Part shown: positions 8,616 to 20,033 of the stretch, piece by piece
How positions within the stretch are numbered: position 1 is the stretch's first letter
Layout: every line of letters starts with the position of its first letter
From: Campylobacter coli
GTDB taxonomy: Bacteria > Campylobacterota > Campylobacteria > Campylobacterales > Campylobacteraceae
Direction of reading: 5' to 3'
DNA length: 64,000 nt
Assembly: GCA_039516895.1 (NCBI GenBank)
Contig: CP154437.1
Span: 1,674,001 to 1,738,000, forward strand
The notes under the pieces: generated by a model
Told to the model about the DNA's origin: nothing
Database searches by the model: none
What the model saw: only the letters and a program-made list of their open reading frames with translations
Made by a program: the position numbers and the translations under genes

Positions 8616-10016
<1,401 letters not shown>

Positions 10017-10038
10017 TTATACTCTCCTTAAAAATTTA

Positions 10039-10923
10039 CTATTTCATTGACTCAACACCACTGATAATTTCGATAAGTTCAGTAGTGATAGATTCTTGTC
10101 TTGCTTTATTGTAAGCTAAATTAAGCTGTTTAACTCTAGCTTTTGCGTTATTGGTGGCATTGTCCATAGCCTGCATTCTTGCACTATGTTCTGCAGCCAA
10201 GGAATCAATTAATGCATAATACATATTGTATTCAAAATATGTTTTCATCAAATCTCCCAAAAGATCTGTATCTTCAGGTTCAAGTTCTAAAAGTGAATTT
10301 GAGTTTCCTTCGATTTGTTTTGGCTCTACTGGGATTAGATGAGAAATTTTTAACTCTTGCGTGATCATATTTTTATATCCATTATGCACTAAAACAACTT
10401 CATCTGTTATTCCATTTAAATAATCATCTACAGCAGCTTGAATAACAGAGCAAGCTTTATCATAATCAGGACTTGAGCTTAAGCCAAGATATTTTTCCAA
10501 AAGCTCTATTTTTTGAAAATTAAAATACTCAATTCCTGTTTTTCCAATAGCTCTTAAACGAACATTGATATTTTTTTCTTCATATTCCTTTAAAAGTTCG
10601 CTTACAGCCTTTAAGGTCTTGATATTAAAACCACCACAAAGCCCTTTATCTGCTGTTATGAAGATTAGATCTACATTTTTGATTTGATTTTTCTTATGAA
10701 ATAAAACAAATCTTGAATCCTCTTCATTATGAACAATCTTATTGACTTGAAATGAAATTTCACTTAAAATCTCATCAATTTTTTGCGCATAAACCCTAGA
10801 TCTTTTTGCTGCTTCTTCTGCCTTTTTTAATTTGGCAGTAGAAACAAGCTTCATTGCATTGGTTGTTTTTTGCGTATTGTGGACGCTTTTTATTTTTCTT
10901 TTAATTTCTTTTAAATTAGACAT
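10039..10923 (-). CDS. atpG: ATP synthase F1 gamma subunit
   Basis: A 294-residue rotor shaft of F1. The N-terminal helix ([20 protein letters not shown]) and the C-terminal helix ([20 protein letters not shown]), which together form the central coiled coil, are both clear. The Rossmann-like middle contains [12 protein letters not shown]. It is ten bases downstream of atpA. Confidence 0.97.
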   Translation of the reverse strand: MSNLKEIKRKIKSVHNTQKTTNAMKLVSTAKLKKAEEAAKRSRVYAQKIDEILSEISFQVNKIVHNEEDSRFVLFHKKNQIKNVDLIFITADKGLCGGFNIKTLKAVSELLKEYEEKNINVRLRAIGKTGIEYFNFQKIELLEKYLGLSSSPDYDKACSVIQAAVDDYLNGITDEVVLVHNGYKNMITQELKISHLIPVEPKQIEGNSNSLLELEPEDTDLLGDLMKTYFEYNMYYALIDSLAAEHSARMQAMDNATNNAKARVKQLNLAYNKARQESITTELIEIISGVESMK

Positions 10924-10932
10924 AAAAGAACC

Positions 10933-12438
10933 TTATAAATGATTTGCTTTAAACTCGTTTATTGCTTTAGCTAATTTCTCTTCTAGCTCTGCATCTAAAG
11001 CTTTTTTCGAACGAATTTGTTCAAAAAGATCTGGATATTTTGCTTCTATAAATGGATAAATTCCATCTTCAAATTCTCTGATTTTTGAAACAGCAACATC
11101 ATCCAAATAACCCTTTGTTCCTGCAAAAATTAAAACTACTTGTTTTTCAACACTAAGTGGAGAATAAGGAGGTTGTTTTAACAATTCAACCATTCTTTGT
11201 CCGCGCTCTAGTTGTTTTCTACTTGCTTCATCTAAATCACTTGCAAATTGAGCAAAAGCTTGAAGTTCTCTATATTGTGCAAGATCAAGTCTTAAAGTTC
11301 CTGAAACTTGTTTAGTTGCTTTAATTTGAGCCGCACCACCCACACGAGAAACAGATAGACCCACATTGATAGCTGGACGAATTCCTGAGTTAAATAAATC
11401 AGTTTCTAAGAAAATTTGTCCATCGGTAATCGAAATAACATTAGTTGGAATATAAGCTGAAACATCTCCTGCTTGAGTTTCGATAATTGGCAAAGCTGTT
11501 AAAGAACCTGCACCTAACTCATCATTTAATTTACTAGCTCTTTCTAAAAGTCTTGAGTGAAGATAGAAAACATCACCAGGATAAGCCTCGCGACCTGGAG
11601 GACGGCGTAAAATCAAAGACATTTCACGATAAGCCACAGCATGCTTACTCAAATCATCATAAACAATTAAAGCGTGTTTTGCATTATCTCTAAAAAACTC
11701 ACCCATAGTTACACCTGTGTAAGGTGCTAGGTATTGAAGTGCTGCTGGATCTGAAGCACCCGCATTTACAACTATAGTATAATCCATAGCTCCATGCTCT
11801 TCAAGTCTTTTTACAACTTGAGCCACTGTACTTTGTTTTTGTCCTATAGCTACATAAATACAAACTACCCCTTGTCCTTTTTGAGAAATGATAGTATCTA
11901 CAGCTACAGTGGTTTTACCTGTTTGTCTATCACCTATGATAAGCTCTCTTTGACCGCGACCAATCGGCACAAGTGCATCTATAGCTTTAATCCCTGTATG
12001 TAAAGGTTCATGTACACTTTTTCTAGCCATAATACCTTTAGCTTTTTCTTCTACAAATCTAAATTCATTGCTATTGATAACCCCTTTGGCATCAATTGGT
12101 TCACCAAGCGCATTCACCACGCGACCAATAAGAGCTTCTCCTACTGGAACTTTAAGAAGTTTTTTAAGGCGTTTTACAGAAGTACCTTCTTTTAAGCCCT
12201 CTCCTTTTCCAAGTATAACTATACCCACGCTACTTTCTTCAAGGTTTAATGCCATACCTTTATCGCCATTGTCAAATTCTACCATTTCACCGGCCATAAT
12301 ATTTTTAAGACCATAAACCTTAGCTACACCATCAGCTACTGAAATAATTTTTCCTGTTTCTTCGATCTCTAAATTTAAATCAAAATTTTCGATTCTTTCT
12401 TTTATGATAGAACTGATTTCATCAGCTTTAAATTTCAT
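10933..12438 (-). CDS. atpA: ATP synthase F1 alpha subunit
   Basis: A 501-residue non-catalytic nucleotide-binding subunit. It has the P-loop GDRQTGKT (about 168-175), [11 protein letters not shown] for Walker B, and the alpha/beta signature [13 protein letters not shown]. It alternates with beta in the F1 hexamer. The spacing to atpH is 12 bases with a Shine-Dalgarno AGGAG. Confidence 0.98.
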   Translation of the reverse strand: MKFKADEISSIIKERIENFDLNLEIEETGKIISVADGVAKVYGLKNIMAGEMVEFDNGDKGMALNLEESSVGIVILGKGEGLKEGTSVKRLKKLLKVPVGEALIGRVVNALGEPIDAKGVINSNEFRFVEEKAKGIMARKSVHEPLHTGIKAIDALVPIGRGQRELIIGDRQTGKTTVAVDTIISQKGQGVVCIYVAIGQKQSTVAQVVKRLEEHGAMDYTIVVNAGASDPAALQYLAPYTGVTMGEFFRDNAKHALIVYDDLSKHAVAYREMSLILRRPPGREAYPGDVFYLHSRLLERASKLNDELGAGSLTALPIIETQAGDVSAYIPTNVISITDGQIFLETDLFNSGIRPAINVGLSVSRVGGAAQIKATKQVSGTLRLDLAQYRELQAFAQFASDLDEASRKQLERGQRMVELLKQPPYSPLSVEKQVVLIFAGTKGYLDDVAVSKIREFEDGIYPFIEAKYPDLFEQIRSKKALDAELEEKLAKAINEFKANHL

Positions 12439-12450
12439 TACACATTCTCC

Positions 12451-12972
12451 TTAAATAATTTTGAGTATATATTCGCTCATCTTGTTTTGAAGAGCTTTCA
12501 TTGAAAAAGAAATTTCATAACCTAATTCTTCTAGTGAAATTTTCACACCTTCATTTAAACCTGCTTTATTTTGCAATTTAATTTTGACACCAAACTTAGC
12601 ACCAAGTCTACTTTCAAGCTCTTTGATACTATCTTCGCTTAATACTTCTTTAGAATAAACGGTTCCTAAAAAAATATTTTCTTTAAAAGATTTCTGTCTT
12701 TCGAGCTCTTTAGCAATTTGAGGAATGCAAGAGAGTCTTGAATTTTCTGCTAATAATTTTAAAAAATTATTAAAACTAGGACTAGCTTTTTCTATTAAAG
12801 AAATAACAAATTCTAATTTTTTTTCTTTTTGAATTTGATTTGATTCTATGATATTTTTAAATTTAGGTAGGGCAAAAGCTGAGCTTAAAATAGACAAATT
12901 ATCATAAAATTCTGAAATATCTGCTCTTAAAGTTATAGCTTTTGCGTATCTTTTGGCTATTAAATCATTCAT
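12451..12972 (-). CDS. atpH: ATP synthase F1 delta subunit
   Basis: A 173-residue peripheral-stalk protein linking F1 to the b subunits (OSCP homologue). The N-terminus reads RYAKAITLRADISEF, and the C-terminal domain ends in a short helix. Sequence similarity in this family is low, so the call leans on its place between atpF and atpA and on its length. Its start overlaps the stop of atpF by one base. Confidence 0.93.
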   Translation of the reverse strand: MNDLIAKRYAKAITLRADISEFYDNLSILSSAFALPKFKNIIESNQIQKEKKLEFVISLIEKASPSFNNFLKLLAENSRLSCIPQIAKELERQKSFKENIFLGTVYSKEVLSEDSIKELESRLGAKFGVKIKLQNKAGLNEGVKISLEELGYEISFSMKALQNKMSEYILKII

Positions 12973-13484
12973 TAAGACACCTTCTTCATCATAATATCAA
13001 TGATTTCATTCTGTTTTAAAGCAATATTTGAATCTTCAAAAATCTCTTTAAGAGTTAAAGACACAACTTCTTTTTCCATTTTTCTAAATTCATAGCTTTT
13101 TTGTTCTTCAAAATGTTTTTCAAGTAAAGCGAGCTCATTTTGAGTTTCTTCTTTAATTTTTTGAGCAAGCACCTCTGCTTCTTTTTTTGCTACAACTAAA
13201 GCTGCTGCTGCATTTGCTTTAGCTTCTTCAAGCTTTTTCATTGTGTCAAGTTTTTTTGCTTTACTTTCCAAAAGCTTCTTTTGAATTTCATCTAATTTTA
13301 AAGAAATTCTTAAAATTCGATTTTTATAAAAAGCTTTAAAAGGATTTGCTACAAAATAATACAATATGGCTATAAAAATTAAGAAATTTATTGTTCTTGG
13401 AACAATATCATACTCTCCGCTACCATTAGATGCACCAAAGGCACATAAAGGCAGTAAAAAAATAAAGTAAAATAGCTTTTTCAT
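12972..13484 (-). CDS. atpF: ATP synthase F0 b subunit with N-terminal signal-like segment
   Basis: A 170-residue peripheral-stalk subunit. After an N-terminal hydrophobic stretch resembling a cleavable signal peptide (MKKLFYFIFLLPLCAFGAS), there is a second hydrophobic helix (about 31-48), then a long charged coiled coil. Classical b subunits have only one N-terminal helix; the additional segment also occurs in other epsilonproteobacteria, from memory. It is paired with a second, shorter b-type gene just upstream. Confidence 0.92.
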   Translation of the reverse strand: MKKLFYFIFLLPLCAFGASNGSGEYDIVPRTINFLIFIAILYYFVANPFKAFYKNRILRISLKLDEIQKKLLESKAKKLDTMKKLEEAKANAAAALVVAKKEAEVLAQKIKEETQNELALLEKHFEEQKSYEFRKMEKEVVSLTLKEIFEDSNIALKQNEIIDIMMKKVS

Positions 13485-13495
13485 CTTTCTCCTTA

Positions 13496-13921
13496 TTAGT
13501 GCTGTTTAATATTATTTTGCAAAGCTTGTTTAAGGTCAGGCAAATGTGCTGACAAATGGTCTTGAAGTTCTTTTTTTTGAGATATTAATTCGGTATAGAA
13601 GTTAGCCATTTTACGCTCTAGTTCTTCCTTTTTAGCTTTTATAGCTTGTTGAGCTTCCTCTTTAGCTGCATTGATGGCATTTTGTTTGATTTTATGGATT
13701 TCTTCTCTTGTGCTCACATGAATTGCTTCAACCTCATCGTTGGCTCCTAGCATTTCTTGTGAATTTTCTTTGACTTTGTTTTCGTCATTTTTTATAGAAT
13801 CATTTCTTTCATCCATAAATTTCAAAAGGGGCTTATATAGCATAGTGTTTAAAATCACTATCATAGCTAAAAAAATAGCCATAGTAGCAAGCATTATGGA
13901 AGGATGCATATCTTCAAACAT
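13496..13921 (-). CDS. atpF': ATP synthase F0 b' subunit
   Basis: A 141-residue second b-type stalk subunit. It has one membrane helix at about residues 9-27 and a charged alpha-helical remainder rich in Glu, Lys and Gln. It is first in the ATP synthase gene run, 11 bases before atpF. Having b and b' genes side by side is typical of epsilonproteobacteria and photosynthetic bacteria. Confidence 0.92.
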   Translation of the reverse strand: MFEDMHPSIMLATMAIFLAMIVILNTMLYKPLLKFMDERNDSIKNDENKVKENSQEMLGANDEVEAIHVSTREEIHKIKQNAINAAKEEAQQAIKAKKEELERKMANFYTELISQKKELQDHLSAHLPDLKQALQNNIKQH

Positions 13922-13937
13922 AGATCTCCTTTGGGAT

Positions 13938-13957
13938 ATTATAAGTCTTTTATTGTA
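13938..13957 (-). promoter_or_regulatory. Candidate promoter region of the atp-tol operon
   Basis: Two overlapping candidate -10 boxes read leftwards before atpF': TACAAT (13952-13957) and TATAAT (13938-13943). The first would give a leader of about 24 bases, the second a very short leader starting at the Shine-Dalgarno AAAGGAG. No -35 is seen. Confidence 0.4.
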
Positions 13958-13979
13958 ACAAATAAAAACTAAGACTTTG

Positions 13980-14816
13980 TTAAATTTTGTTAAGAATTTC
14001 AGTCAGTTTTTTAATTTTATCAATATTATCTAAACGAATAATGAGTTCTTTTTTATTATTTTTACACATAAAACCGATTTTATTTAAAATTTGTTTTAAA
14101 TTTTGCATAGAATTTTCAAATTCTTCATCTTCTATATTTTCTTTATTTTTAACTTTTTGAACAAGTCTTTCTGTATCTCTTACGCTAAGTTTTTGTCCCA
14201 AAATGCTATCTACAAGCACTTTTTCATCTTCTTTATCTAAACCTACTAAAACCTTAGCATGACCTTGTGAAATCTTACCGCTTGCTATAAGCTCTTGTGT
14301 TTTAGAATCTAAATTTAAAAGCCTTAAAGTATTTGTGATTTGCGTTCTGCTTTTATGAATGAGTTCGGCTAAATTTTCTTGAGTAATATTATAAACTTCT
14401 ATTAAATCCTTATAAGAATTTGCAAGTTCGATAGGATTTAAATTTTCCCTTTGGATATTTTCTATGAGTGCTAATTCTCTAAGCTTACTCTCATCACTAT
14501 CCGATACAAAGGCTAGTATATTTTCCTCTCCTAAAATTTGAGTAGCTCTAAGCCTTCTTTCGCCAGCTACCAAGATAAAACTATCGTTTTTTTTAAGTAC
14601 AATTATGGGTTGTATTAATCCATGCTCTTTTATAGAATTTGCAAGTTCATTTAAAGCCACTTCGTCAAAAGTTTTTCTTGGTTGAAAAGGATTTGGAGTG
14701 ATTTTTGAAATTTCTATAAGACTCACTTGATTTTTATCAAGACCTAATTCTCTACTATAAACCTCTCCTACATCTCCCATTAAGGTGCTTAAGCCTCTAT
14801 TTTTATTAAGACCCAT
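13980..14816 (-). CDS. parB: Chromosome partitioning protein ParB (Spo0J family)
   Basis: A 278-residue DNA-binding CTPase. The N-terminal ParB/Srx domain has NPFQPRKTF and the CTP-binding GERRLRA motif. A helix-turn-helix region follows at about 135-175 (NLAELIHKSRTQITNTLRLL), then a C-terminal dimerisation segment. It loads at parS sites and slides to organise the origin region. I found no parS consensus by eye in the window. It is four bases downstream of parA. Confidence 0.95.
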   Translation of the reverse strand: MGLNKNRGLSTLMGDVGEVYSRELGLDKNQVSLIEISKITPNPFQPRKTFDEVALNELANSIKEHGLIQPIIVLKKNDSFILVAGERRLRATQILGEENILAFVSDSDESKLRELALIENIQRENLNPIELANSYKDLIEVYNITQENLAELIHKSRTQITNTLRLLNLDSKTQELIASGKISQGHAKVLVGLDKEDEKVLVDSILGQKLSVRDTERLVQKVKNKENIEDEEFENSMQNLKQILNKIGFMCKNNKKELIIRLDNIDKIKKLTEILNKI

Positions 14817-14820
14817 TGTT

Positions 14821-15606
14821 TTATCCTAAAATCGAATATGCTAAATTTTGATAAGCCAAAGAACCAGGAGATTTTATATCATAAAGTATGATAGGCTTTC
14901 CAAAGCTTGGGCTTTCAGCTAATTTTACATTGCGAGGTATAACGATAAAATCATCTTCATTGCCATTAATAGTAAAAAGCTGCTTTTTAAAATTCTGCTT
15001 TAAATCCTCCACAACATCTTTAGAAAGATTATTTTGTGAGCTATACATAGTCGGCAAAAATCCTCGCACTTTTAATTTAGGATTGATAGTTTTTTTAATA
15101 ATTTTAATCGTATTTAAAACCATCGCCACACCTTCAAGCGCATAAAACTCACATTGTATAGGTATGATAACACTATCGCTAGCAACAAAAGCATTGATAG
15201 TGATACTTCCAAGTGCAGGCGGAGAATCGATGATGATAAAATCATACTCATCAAGCACTTCTTGAATTTGGTTTTTAAGTATCATTTTTTTTTCGTTGTT
15301 TTCACCCTTGGCAAGTTCTTGTTCGATACCTACAAGACCTATATTTGAAGGAGCTAAATGAAGTTGAGGCAATTCTGTTTTTAAAATAATATCGGAAAGT
15401 TTTTTTCTACCTATAAAAACATGGTAAATATTGTATTCATAATTGTTACGATTAAAACCCAAACCTGTTGTAGCATTTGCTTGTGGATCCACATCAATTA
15501 AAAGAACTTTTTTTTCGGCCACTGCTAAAGATGCTGCCAAATTCACAGCTGTTGTGGTTTTACCTACTCCACCTTTTTGATTTGCTATAGTAATAATCTC
15601 ACTCAT
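14821..15606 (-). CDS. parA: Chromosome partitioning ATPase ParA (Soj)
   Basis: A 261-residue deviant-Walker ATPase. The KGGVGKTT motif is at residues 11-18, the switch regions are DVDPQANATTG and IIDSPPALG. It works with ParB in chromosome segregation and binds DNA non-specifically in the ATP state. It lacks a plasmid-type N-terminal helix-turn-helix, consistent with a chromosomal ParA. Its start overlaps the end of birA by four bases. Confidence 0.96.
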   Translation of the reverse strand: MSEIITIANQKGGVGKTTTAVNLAASLAVAEKKVLLIDVDPQANATTGLGFNRNNYEYNIYHVFIGRKKLSDIILKTELPQLHLAPSNIGLVGIEQELAKGENNEKKMILKNQIQEVLDEYDFIIIDSPPALGSITINAFVASDSVIIPIQCEFYALEGVAMVLNTIKIIKKTINPKLKVRGFLPTMYSSQNNLSKDVVEDLKQNFKKQLFTINGNEDDFIVIPRNVKLAESPSFGKPIILYDIKSPGSLAYQNLAYSILG

Positions 15607-16256
15607 CTTAAACTATACACCCTTTTATCGCCTAGTAAAATTGATCCATCCTCATATAAAAAAGCATTTTCAAGTGAAAATACCTTACCTTCATAATGGA
15701 CACTAAATTGTCTTGATTTTTCAAATTCTAACATATACTTGCTAAAAATATGCTTCCATAAAAATTTTTTCTCTAGTCTTTGCAAAAACTTCTCTATCAA
15801 ATCTTCAAGTGAAATTTCAACATCACACAAAGCAGCATCATGAGGAGCAAATTTTAAATTTAAACCCATACCACCTACTATAAAATCTGAAATTTTTGTG
15901 CTTATTATCCCTCCTACTTTTTTATCATCTAAGTATAAATCATTGGGCCATTTAAGCCAAATTCTAGAACCTTTTTCTTGTAAAATTTCCTTTAACAAAT
16001 AAGCAAAATAAATACTCACAGAAGCCAAAGGCAAATCGCTGGGTAAATCGCTTTCTTTGATGCAAAAAGAAAGATGCAAATTTCCACTAGAGCTTTGCCA
16101 TAAATTTTCTCTACTGCCTACACCTTTTGTTTGATTTAAGGCATAAAGGGCAAAATTTTCATTGATTTTACCACTTCGAATTTGTTCGCATAAAAAAAGA
16201 TGGGTAGAATCAATACTTTCAACACAAGCTATCTGCACTTTTAAGCCTTTTTCCAT
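15603..16256 (-). CDS. birA: Biotin--[acetyl-CoA-carboxylase] ligase, short form
   Basis: A 217-residue cytoplasmic ligase that makes biotinyl-AMP and biotinylates the carboxyl carrier protein. Visible motifs are KGVGSRENLWQS (biotin/ATP loop) and KWPNDLYLDDKKVGGI. There is no N-terminal helix-turn-helix, so it is catalytic only and not a biotin repressor, unlike E. coli BirA (321 residues). The ATG start overlaps the end of fmt by 38 bases; a GTG six codons in (16238) would shorten the overlap and is a possible alternative. Confidence 0.88.
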   Translation of the reverse strand: MEKGLKVQIACVESIDSTHLFLCEQIRSGKINENFALYALNQTKGVGSRENLWQSSSGNLHLSFCIKESDLPSDLPLASVSIYFAYLLKEILQEKGSRIWLKWPNDLYLDDKKVGGIISTKISDFIVGGMGLNLKFAPHDAALCDVEISLEDLIEKFLQRLEKKFLWKHIFSKYMLEFEKSRQFSVHYEGKVFSLENAFLYEDGSILLGDKRVYSLR

Positions 16257-17139
16257 TTAAATAAGTCCTACCATCAAGAGCCTTTTTTCCGCTTTCTTGA
16301 AGCTTTTTAATGCGTAAAATTCCTTGTTTGCAAGCAAGCAAAAAGCTTTCTTTTTCGAGTTCTAAAATTTCACCCATTTTAGCATTTTGCTTCAACTCAT
16401 CTACAAGCTCAAGTTCTATAAATTTCAAACCATTTTCTAAAAAAATTCCAGGCCAAGGTGTAAAAGCTAGATATTTTTGATAAATTTCTCTTGCATTATC
16501 TAAACTCACAAGCCCATCTTCTTTTTTAATTTTTTTACAATGTGTAGCCAAGCTTTCATCTTGTTTTTTTGGAAGGAGTTTTTCGTAATTTAAAAGAGTC
16601 GAAAGGATAAGTTTTGCTGCTAAGCTTGCTAAAATTTCAAAAACTTCATTTACATTTTTATCTCTTATATCGCACTCCACACTCTCAAGCACAGCTCCTG
16701 TATCCAACCCTTCTTCCATAAGCATTGTGCAAACTCCGCTTTTTTCATCGGCATTTAAAATCGCGCTTTGAATCGGACTAGCGCCTCGGTATTTAGGCAA
16801 AAGCGAAGCGTGTAGATTGATACAAGGAGCTATATCTAAAATAGCCTTAGGTAAAATTTTTCCATAAGCAGCAACTACTATAAAATCGGGCTTTAAAGCA
16901 CGAATTTGCTCTATAACACTCTCATCTTTTAAAGAATTTGGAGTAAAAATAGGAACTTGTGGAGCTTTTTGAAGCAAAAATGCTTTAGTATCGCTTGGTG
17001 TTAAAATCTGCTTTCTACCCACAGCTTTATCAGGCTGAGTAAAAAGCGCTAAAAGCTCAAAATTTTCATCTTCTAAAAGAGCTTTTAAAATACAAGTTGC
17101 ATAGCTTGGTGTGCCCATAAAAATAATTTTTTTCATCAT
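16219..17139 (-). CDS. fmt: Methionyl-tRNA formyltransferase
   Basis: A 306-residue enzyme that formylates initiator Met-tRNA. The N-terminal formyltransferase domain has IIFMGTPSYATC and the catalytic region NLHASLLPKYRGASPIQSA (Asn, His) with GVCTMLMEEGLDTGAVL. The C-terminal OB-like domain has LAFTPWPG. Two ATGs at 17139 and 17136 are both possible; a further one upstream lacks support. A TGCTATAAT extended -10 lies about 30 bases before the start, so this is probably the head of the fmt-birA-parA-parB transcript. Confidence 0.94.
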   Translation of the reverse strand: MMKKIIFMGTPSYATCILKALLEDENFELLALFTQPDKAVGRKQILTPSDTKAFLLQKAPQVPIFTPNSLKDESVIEQIRALKPDFIVVAAYGKILPKAILDIAPCINLHASLLPKYRGASPIQSAILNADEKSGVCTMLMEEGLDTGAVLESVECDIRDKNVNEVFEILASLAAKLILSTLLNYEKLLPKKQDESLATHCKKIKKEDGLVSLDNAREIYQKYLAFTPWPGIFLENGLKFIELELVDELKQNAKMGEILELEKESFLLACKQGILRIKKLQESGKKALDGRTYLNGKRLKSADSLC

Positions 17140-17167
17140 TTCGCTTTGTGTAAAATTCAAGGTTTTG

Positions 17168-17173
17168 ATTATA
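17168..17173 (-). promoter_or_regulatory. Putative extended -10 promoter of fmt-birA-parAB
   Basis: The minus strand shows TGCTATAAT, an extended -10 box. Transcription would start near 17161, giving a leader of about 22 bases to the fmt ATG. No matching -35 box is visible. Confidence 0.5.
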
Positions 17174-17270
17174 GCAAATTTGAATTTAAAGCTAACTCAA
17201 TCCAGTCTAAAATGGAGCATCTTTATAAAAATTTGTAAGGTTTGGAAATTGCCGAATTTTTTAAGGGAAT

Positions 17271-18308
17271 TTAGGCCTTAAGATCTGTTTTAAAGAAATT
17301 TTGTGTAAATTCTTTTTGCAAATCTTGTTTTTGATGATCTTGGTAATTGTGTGTGATTCTTTGCTGATTCTTAAGTTTTAAAAGTTTTTCTTTTGTAATA
17401 TTGGGATTGTTTTGTATCAAAGCTCTAAATTCAGGAAATTCATTAAGCAATTGCTCTTTTTCATTTTCTAAATCATTGCCTGGTAAAATTCTTGGTTCTT
17501 CAATCACTATATTTAAAAAACCAGAAGCAGAAGTTCCACTCGTCGCTCTAAAAGGATTATCATAATAAGCCTTAACCTCATTTAATGTTTTGCCTGCATA
17601 CGAATGCCAAATTTCGCTTGTAGGATCAACAACTAAATGAATTTTTTTGGCTTTATCGCTATCATCTAAAATATCATTTAAAGCATCTATAGCCCAATTC
17701 GTATAGCCTTGCATATCTGTACCGCCTTTAGCAGAATACTCAAGCCTCGTAATAATCCCATCAAAATTTCTATCACTTTTTATACTTTCATCCATAAGTG
17801 CTTCTATACTTAAGCTTTTATCGCTAATTGTATTTTCAACATAGCCTGTTGTACTTTGAGCCATTCTTAAAACAACTGCCCCAAAATTCTTACTTAAATC
17901 TTGATTTTTTGCAACATCTTCTACTGAATTTTTTAAAGATAAATACTCGTTATTTTCTATTCTGCCGTTTTTATCCCTATCGGCATTTAAAAAATTTCTA
18001 TTTATCATAATATCTTTATACCAGCCTTCTACAAAAGCGGCTGCTTTTCCGCTTAAGCCTATATTTCCATTAGAAAGTTTTAAAAAATCATTTGCGCTAA
18101 AATGATTTGTCAAAAGCTCGATGCTTTCATTGCTTAAATTCAAAGAAATTTCTTTATCATCACTAAAAAAATACACGGAATTTTTTGTATTATTATCGGT
18201 ATTAAAATCCGCGACATTTCTTTTTATATTTTCACTTTTAGAAGCTGAAAATACAGCTTCATTTTTAGTAGAATAAAAAGTATCTACAGCATTTACTAAA
18301 ATAGACAT
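17271..18308 (-). CDS. Protein with two EF-hand calcium-binding loops
   Basis: A 345-residue protein I do not recognise as a named family. Two canonical EF-hand loops are visible: DRDKNGRIENNE at about residues 112-123, and DRNFDGIITRLE about 65 residues later. Both keep the 1-3-5-6-8-12 pattern with Gly6 and Glu12, so they should bind Ca2+. There is no signal peptide, no membrane helix and no cysteine. The start, MSILVNAVDTFYS, recalls flagellar-type or non-classically secreted proteins, but this is only an impression. The ATG shares a base with the stop of the small exported protein upstream (TAATG), so the two are co-translated. No function is assigned. Confidence 0.72.
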   Translation of the reverse strand: MSILVNAVDTFYSTKNEAVFSASKSENIKRNVADFNTDNNTKNSVYFFSDDKEISLNLSNESIELLTNHFSANDFLKLSNGNIGLSGKAAAFVEGWYKDIMINRNFLNADRDKNGRIENNEYLSLKNSVEDVAKNQDLSKNFGAVVLRMAQSTTGYVENTISDKSLSIEALMDESIKSDRNFDGIITRLEYSAKGGTDMQGYTNWAIDALNDILDDSDKAKKIHLVVDPTSEIWHSYAGKTLNEVKAYYDNPFRATSGTSASGFLNIVIEEPRILPGNDLENEKEQLLNEFPEFRALIQNNPNITKEKLLKLKNQQRITHNYQDHQKQDLQKEFTQNFFKTDLKA

Positions 18309-18511
18309 TAATAATACTCCACACAAACAAGCTCGCCATTTACTCTAACATTAAGTAAAGCCCAACAAGCATACTCATCATTAGGCACTAAATTAGGATT
18401 GCAACTACCTGGATTAATTAAATTTTGCAAAGAGCAAGCATAAGGATCGTATGCAAAAGCACTGAGCGCAAAAGCAACAACTAAAAGAAAAATTCTTGCT
18501 AATTTTTTCAT
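18308..18511 (-). CDS. Small exported four-cysteine protein
   Basis: A 67-residue protein. A clear signal peptide (residues 1-20, ending SAFA) is followed by a mature part of 47 residues with four Cys (26, 37, 49, 63), enough for two disulfides in the oxidising periplasm. It is acidic and rich in Asn, Tyr and Pro. AAGGAG precedes the ATG. It overlaps the EF-hand gene by one base. I know no homologue with a function. It is probably a small periplasmic or surface factor expressed together with the EF-hand protein. Confidence 0.7.
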   Translation of the reverse strand: MKKLARIFLLVVAFALSAFAYDPYACSLQNLINPGSCNPNLVPNDEYACWALLNVRVNGELVCVEYY

Positions 18512-18531
18512 TATTTCTCCTTAGTATTATG

Positions 18532-18547
18532 AATTATGCACATAATT
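18532..18547. repeat. Inverted repeat upstream of the small exported protein gene
   Basis: AATTATG-CA-CATAATT is a perfect 7-base inverted repeat with a 2-base centre. It is located 21-36 bases before the ATG at 18511, where an operator or promoter would lie. It could bind a dimeric regulator. It does not match the Fur or Crp/FNR-type boxes I know. Confidence 0.5.
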
Positions 18548-18589
18548 TATTTTACTCTTCAAAACTTAAGGAAAAATAAAAATTTATAA

Positions 18590-19393
<804 letters not shown>

Positions 19394-19546
19394 TCATTTT
19401 ATAAACTTAAAAAATTTTATCAAATTTTTTAATAAAAATGATTAATTTTCCAAAAATTGAAATAAAATTTAAAATAAAATGAAATTTTTTATTTTGTAAA
19501 GAAAAAGACGATTGCACTAATTTAAGGGAGATATAATTTTAAATTG

Positions 19547-19631
19547 TGGTGCGGATGAAAGGACTTGAACCTTCACGCATTGCTGCACCAGATCCTAAGT
19601 CTGGCGTGTCTGCCAATTTCACCACATCCGC
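19547..19631 (-). tRNA. tRNA-Leu (anticodon TAG)
   Basis: An 85-base class II tRNA with a long variable arm. Acceptor GCGGATG pairs with CATCCGC, then A and an encoded CCA. The anticodon loop has TAG, which reads CUN leucine codons. It is the last of five tRNA genes transcribed leftwards. These rare codons are the ones clustered in the leu leader peptide at 63.2 kb. Confidence 0.95.
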
Positions 19632-19636
19632 TAGTA

Positions 19637-19713
19637 TGGTACGCTCAAGAGGATTCGAACCTCTGACCTACGGCTTAGAAGGCCGTTGCTCTATCCAGCT
19701 GAGCTATGAACGC
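19637..19713 (-). tRNA. tRNA-Arg (anticodon TCT)
   Basis: A 77-base tRNA with loop CTTCTAA, giving anticodon TCT (AGA/AGG codons), the main arginine codons in this AT-rich genome. CCA is encoded. Acceptor GCGTTCA pairs with TGAGCGT with some G-U pairs. Confidence 0.95.
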
Positions 19714-19727
19714 ATATAAAAATTTGG

Positions 19728-19804
19728 TGGTGCGCCCGATAGGAATTGAACCCATAACCTACAGATCCGAAGTCTGTTGCTCTATCCAGTTGAGCTACGA
19801 ACGC
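19728..19804 (-). tRNA. tRNA-Arg (anticodon TCG)
   Basis: A 77-base tRNA with loop CTTCGGA and anticodon TCG (CGA family). The acceptor GCGTTCG and encoded CCA are visible. Its first half is nearly identical to the neighbouring tRNA-Arg(TCT), suggesting local duplication. Confidence 0.93.
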
Positions 19805-19808
19805 TTAG

Positions 19809-19886
19809 TGGGGTGAGTGATGGGAATTGAACCCACGACCCTCAGGACCACAATCTGATGCTCTAACCGACTGAGCTACACTCACC
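19809..19886 (-). tRNA. tRNA-His (anticodon GTG)
   Basis: Acceptor GTGAGTG pairs with CACTCAC. The extra G at position -1 faces C73, the histidine identity element. The anticodon is GTG and CCA is encoded. Confidence 0.95.
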
Positions 19887-19909
19887 ATTTTGTATAAATT
19901 TATAAAAAA

Positions 19910-19987
19910 TGGTCGGGGTGAAAGGATTCGAACCTTCGGCCCCTTGGTCCCAAACCAAGTGCGCTAACCAGACTGCGCTACACCCCG
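19910..19987 (-). tRNA. tRNA-Pro (anticodon TGG)
   Basis: A 78-base tRNA with acceptor CGGGGTG pairing with CACCCCG, anticodon TGG, and encoded CCA. It is the first gene of the leftward tRNA cluster and lies 46 bases from the end of the exported DNA ligase gene. Confidence 0.95.
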
Positions 19988-20033
19988 AAAAAAGTAGGTA
20001 TTATATCAGAAAAAGAAAACAAAGTCAAGAATT

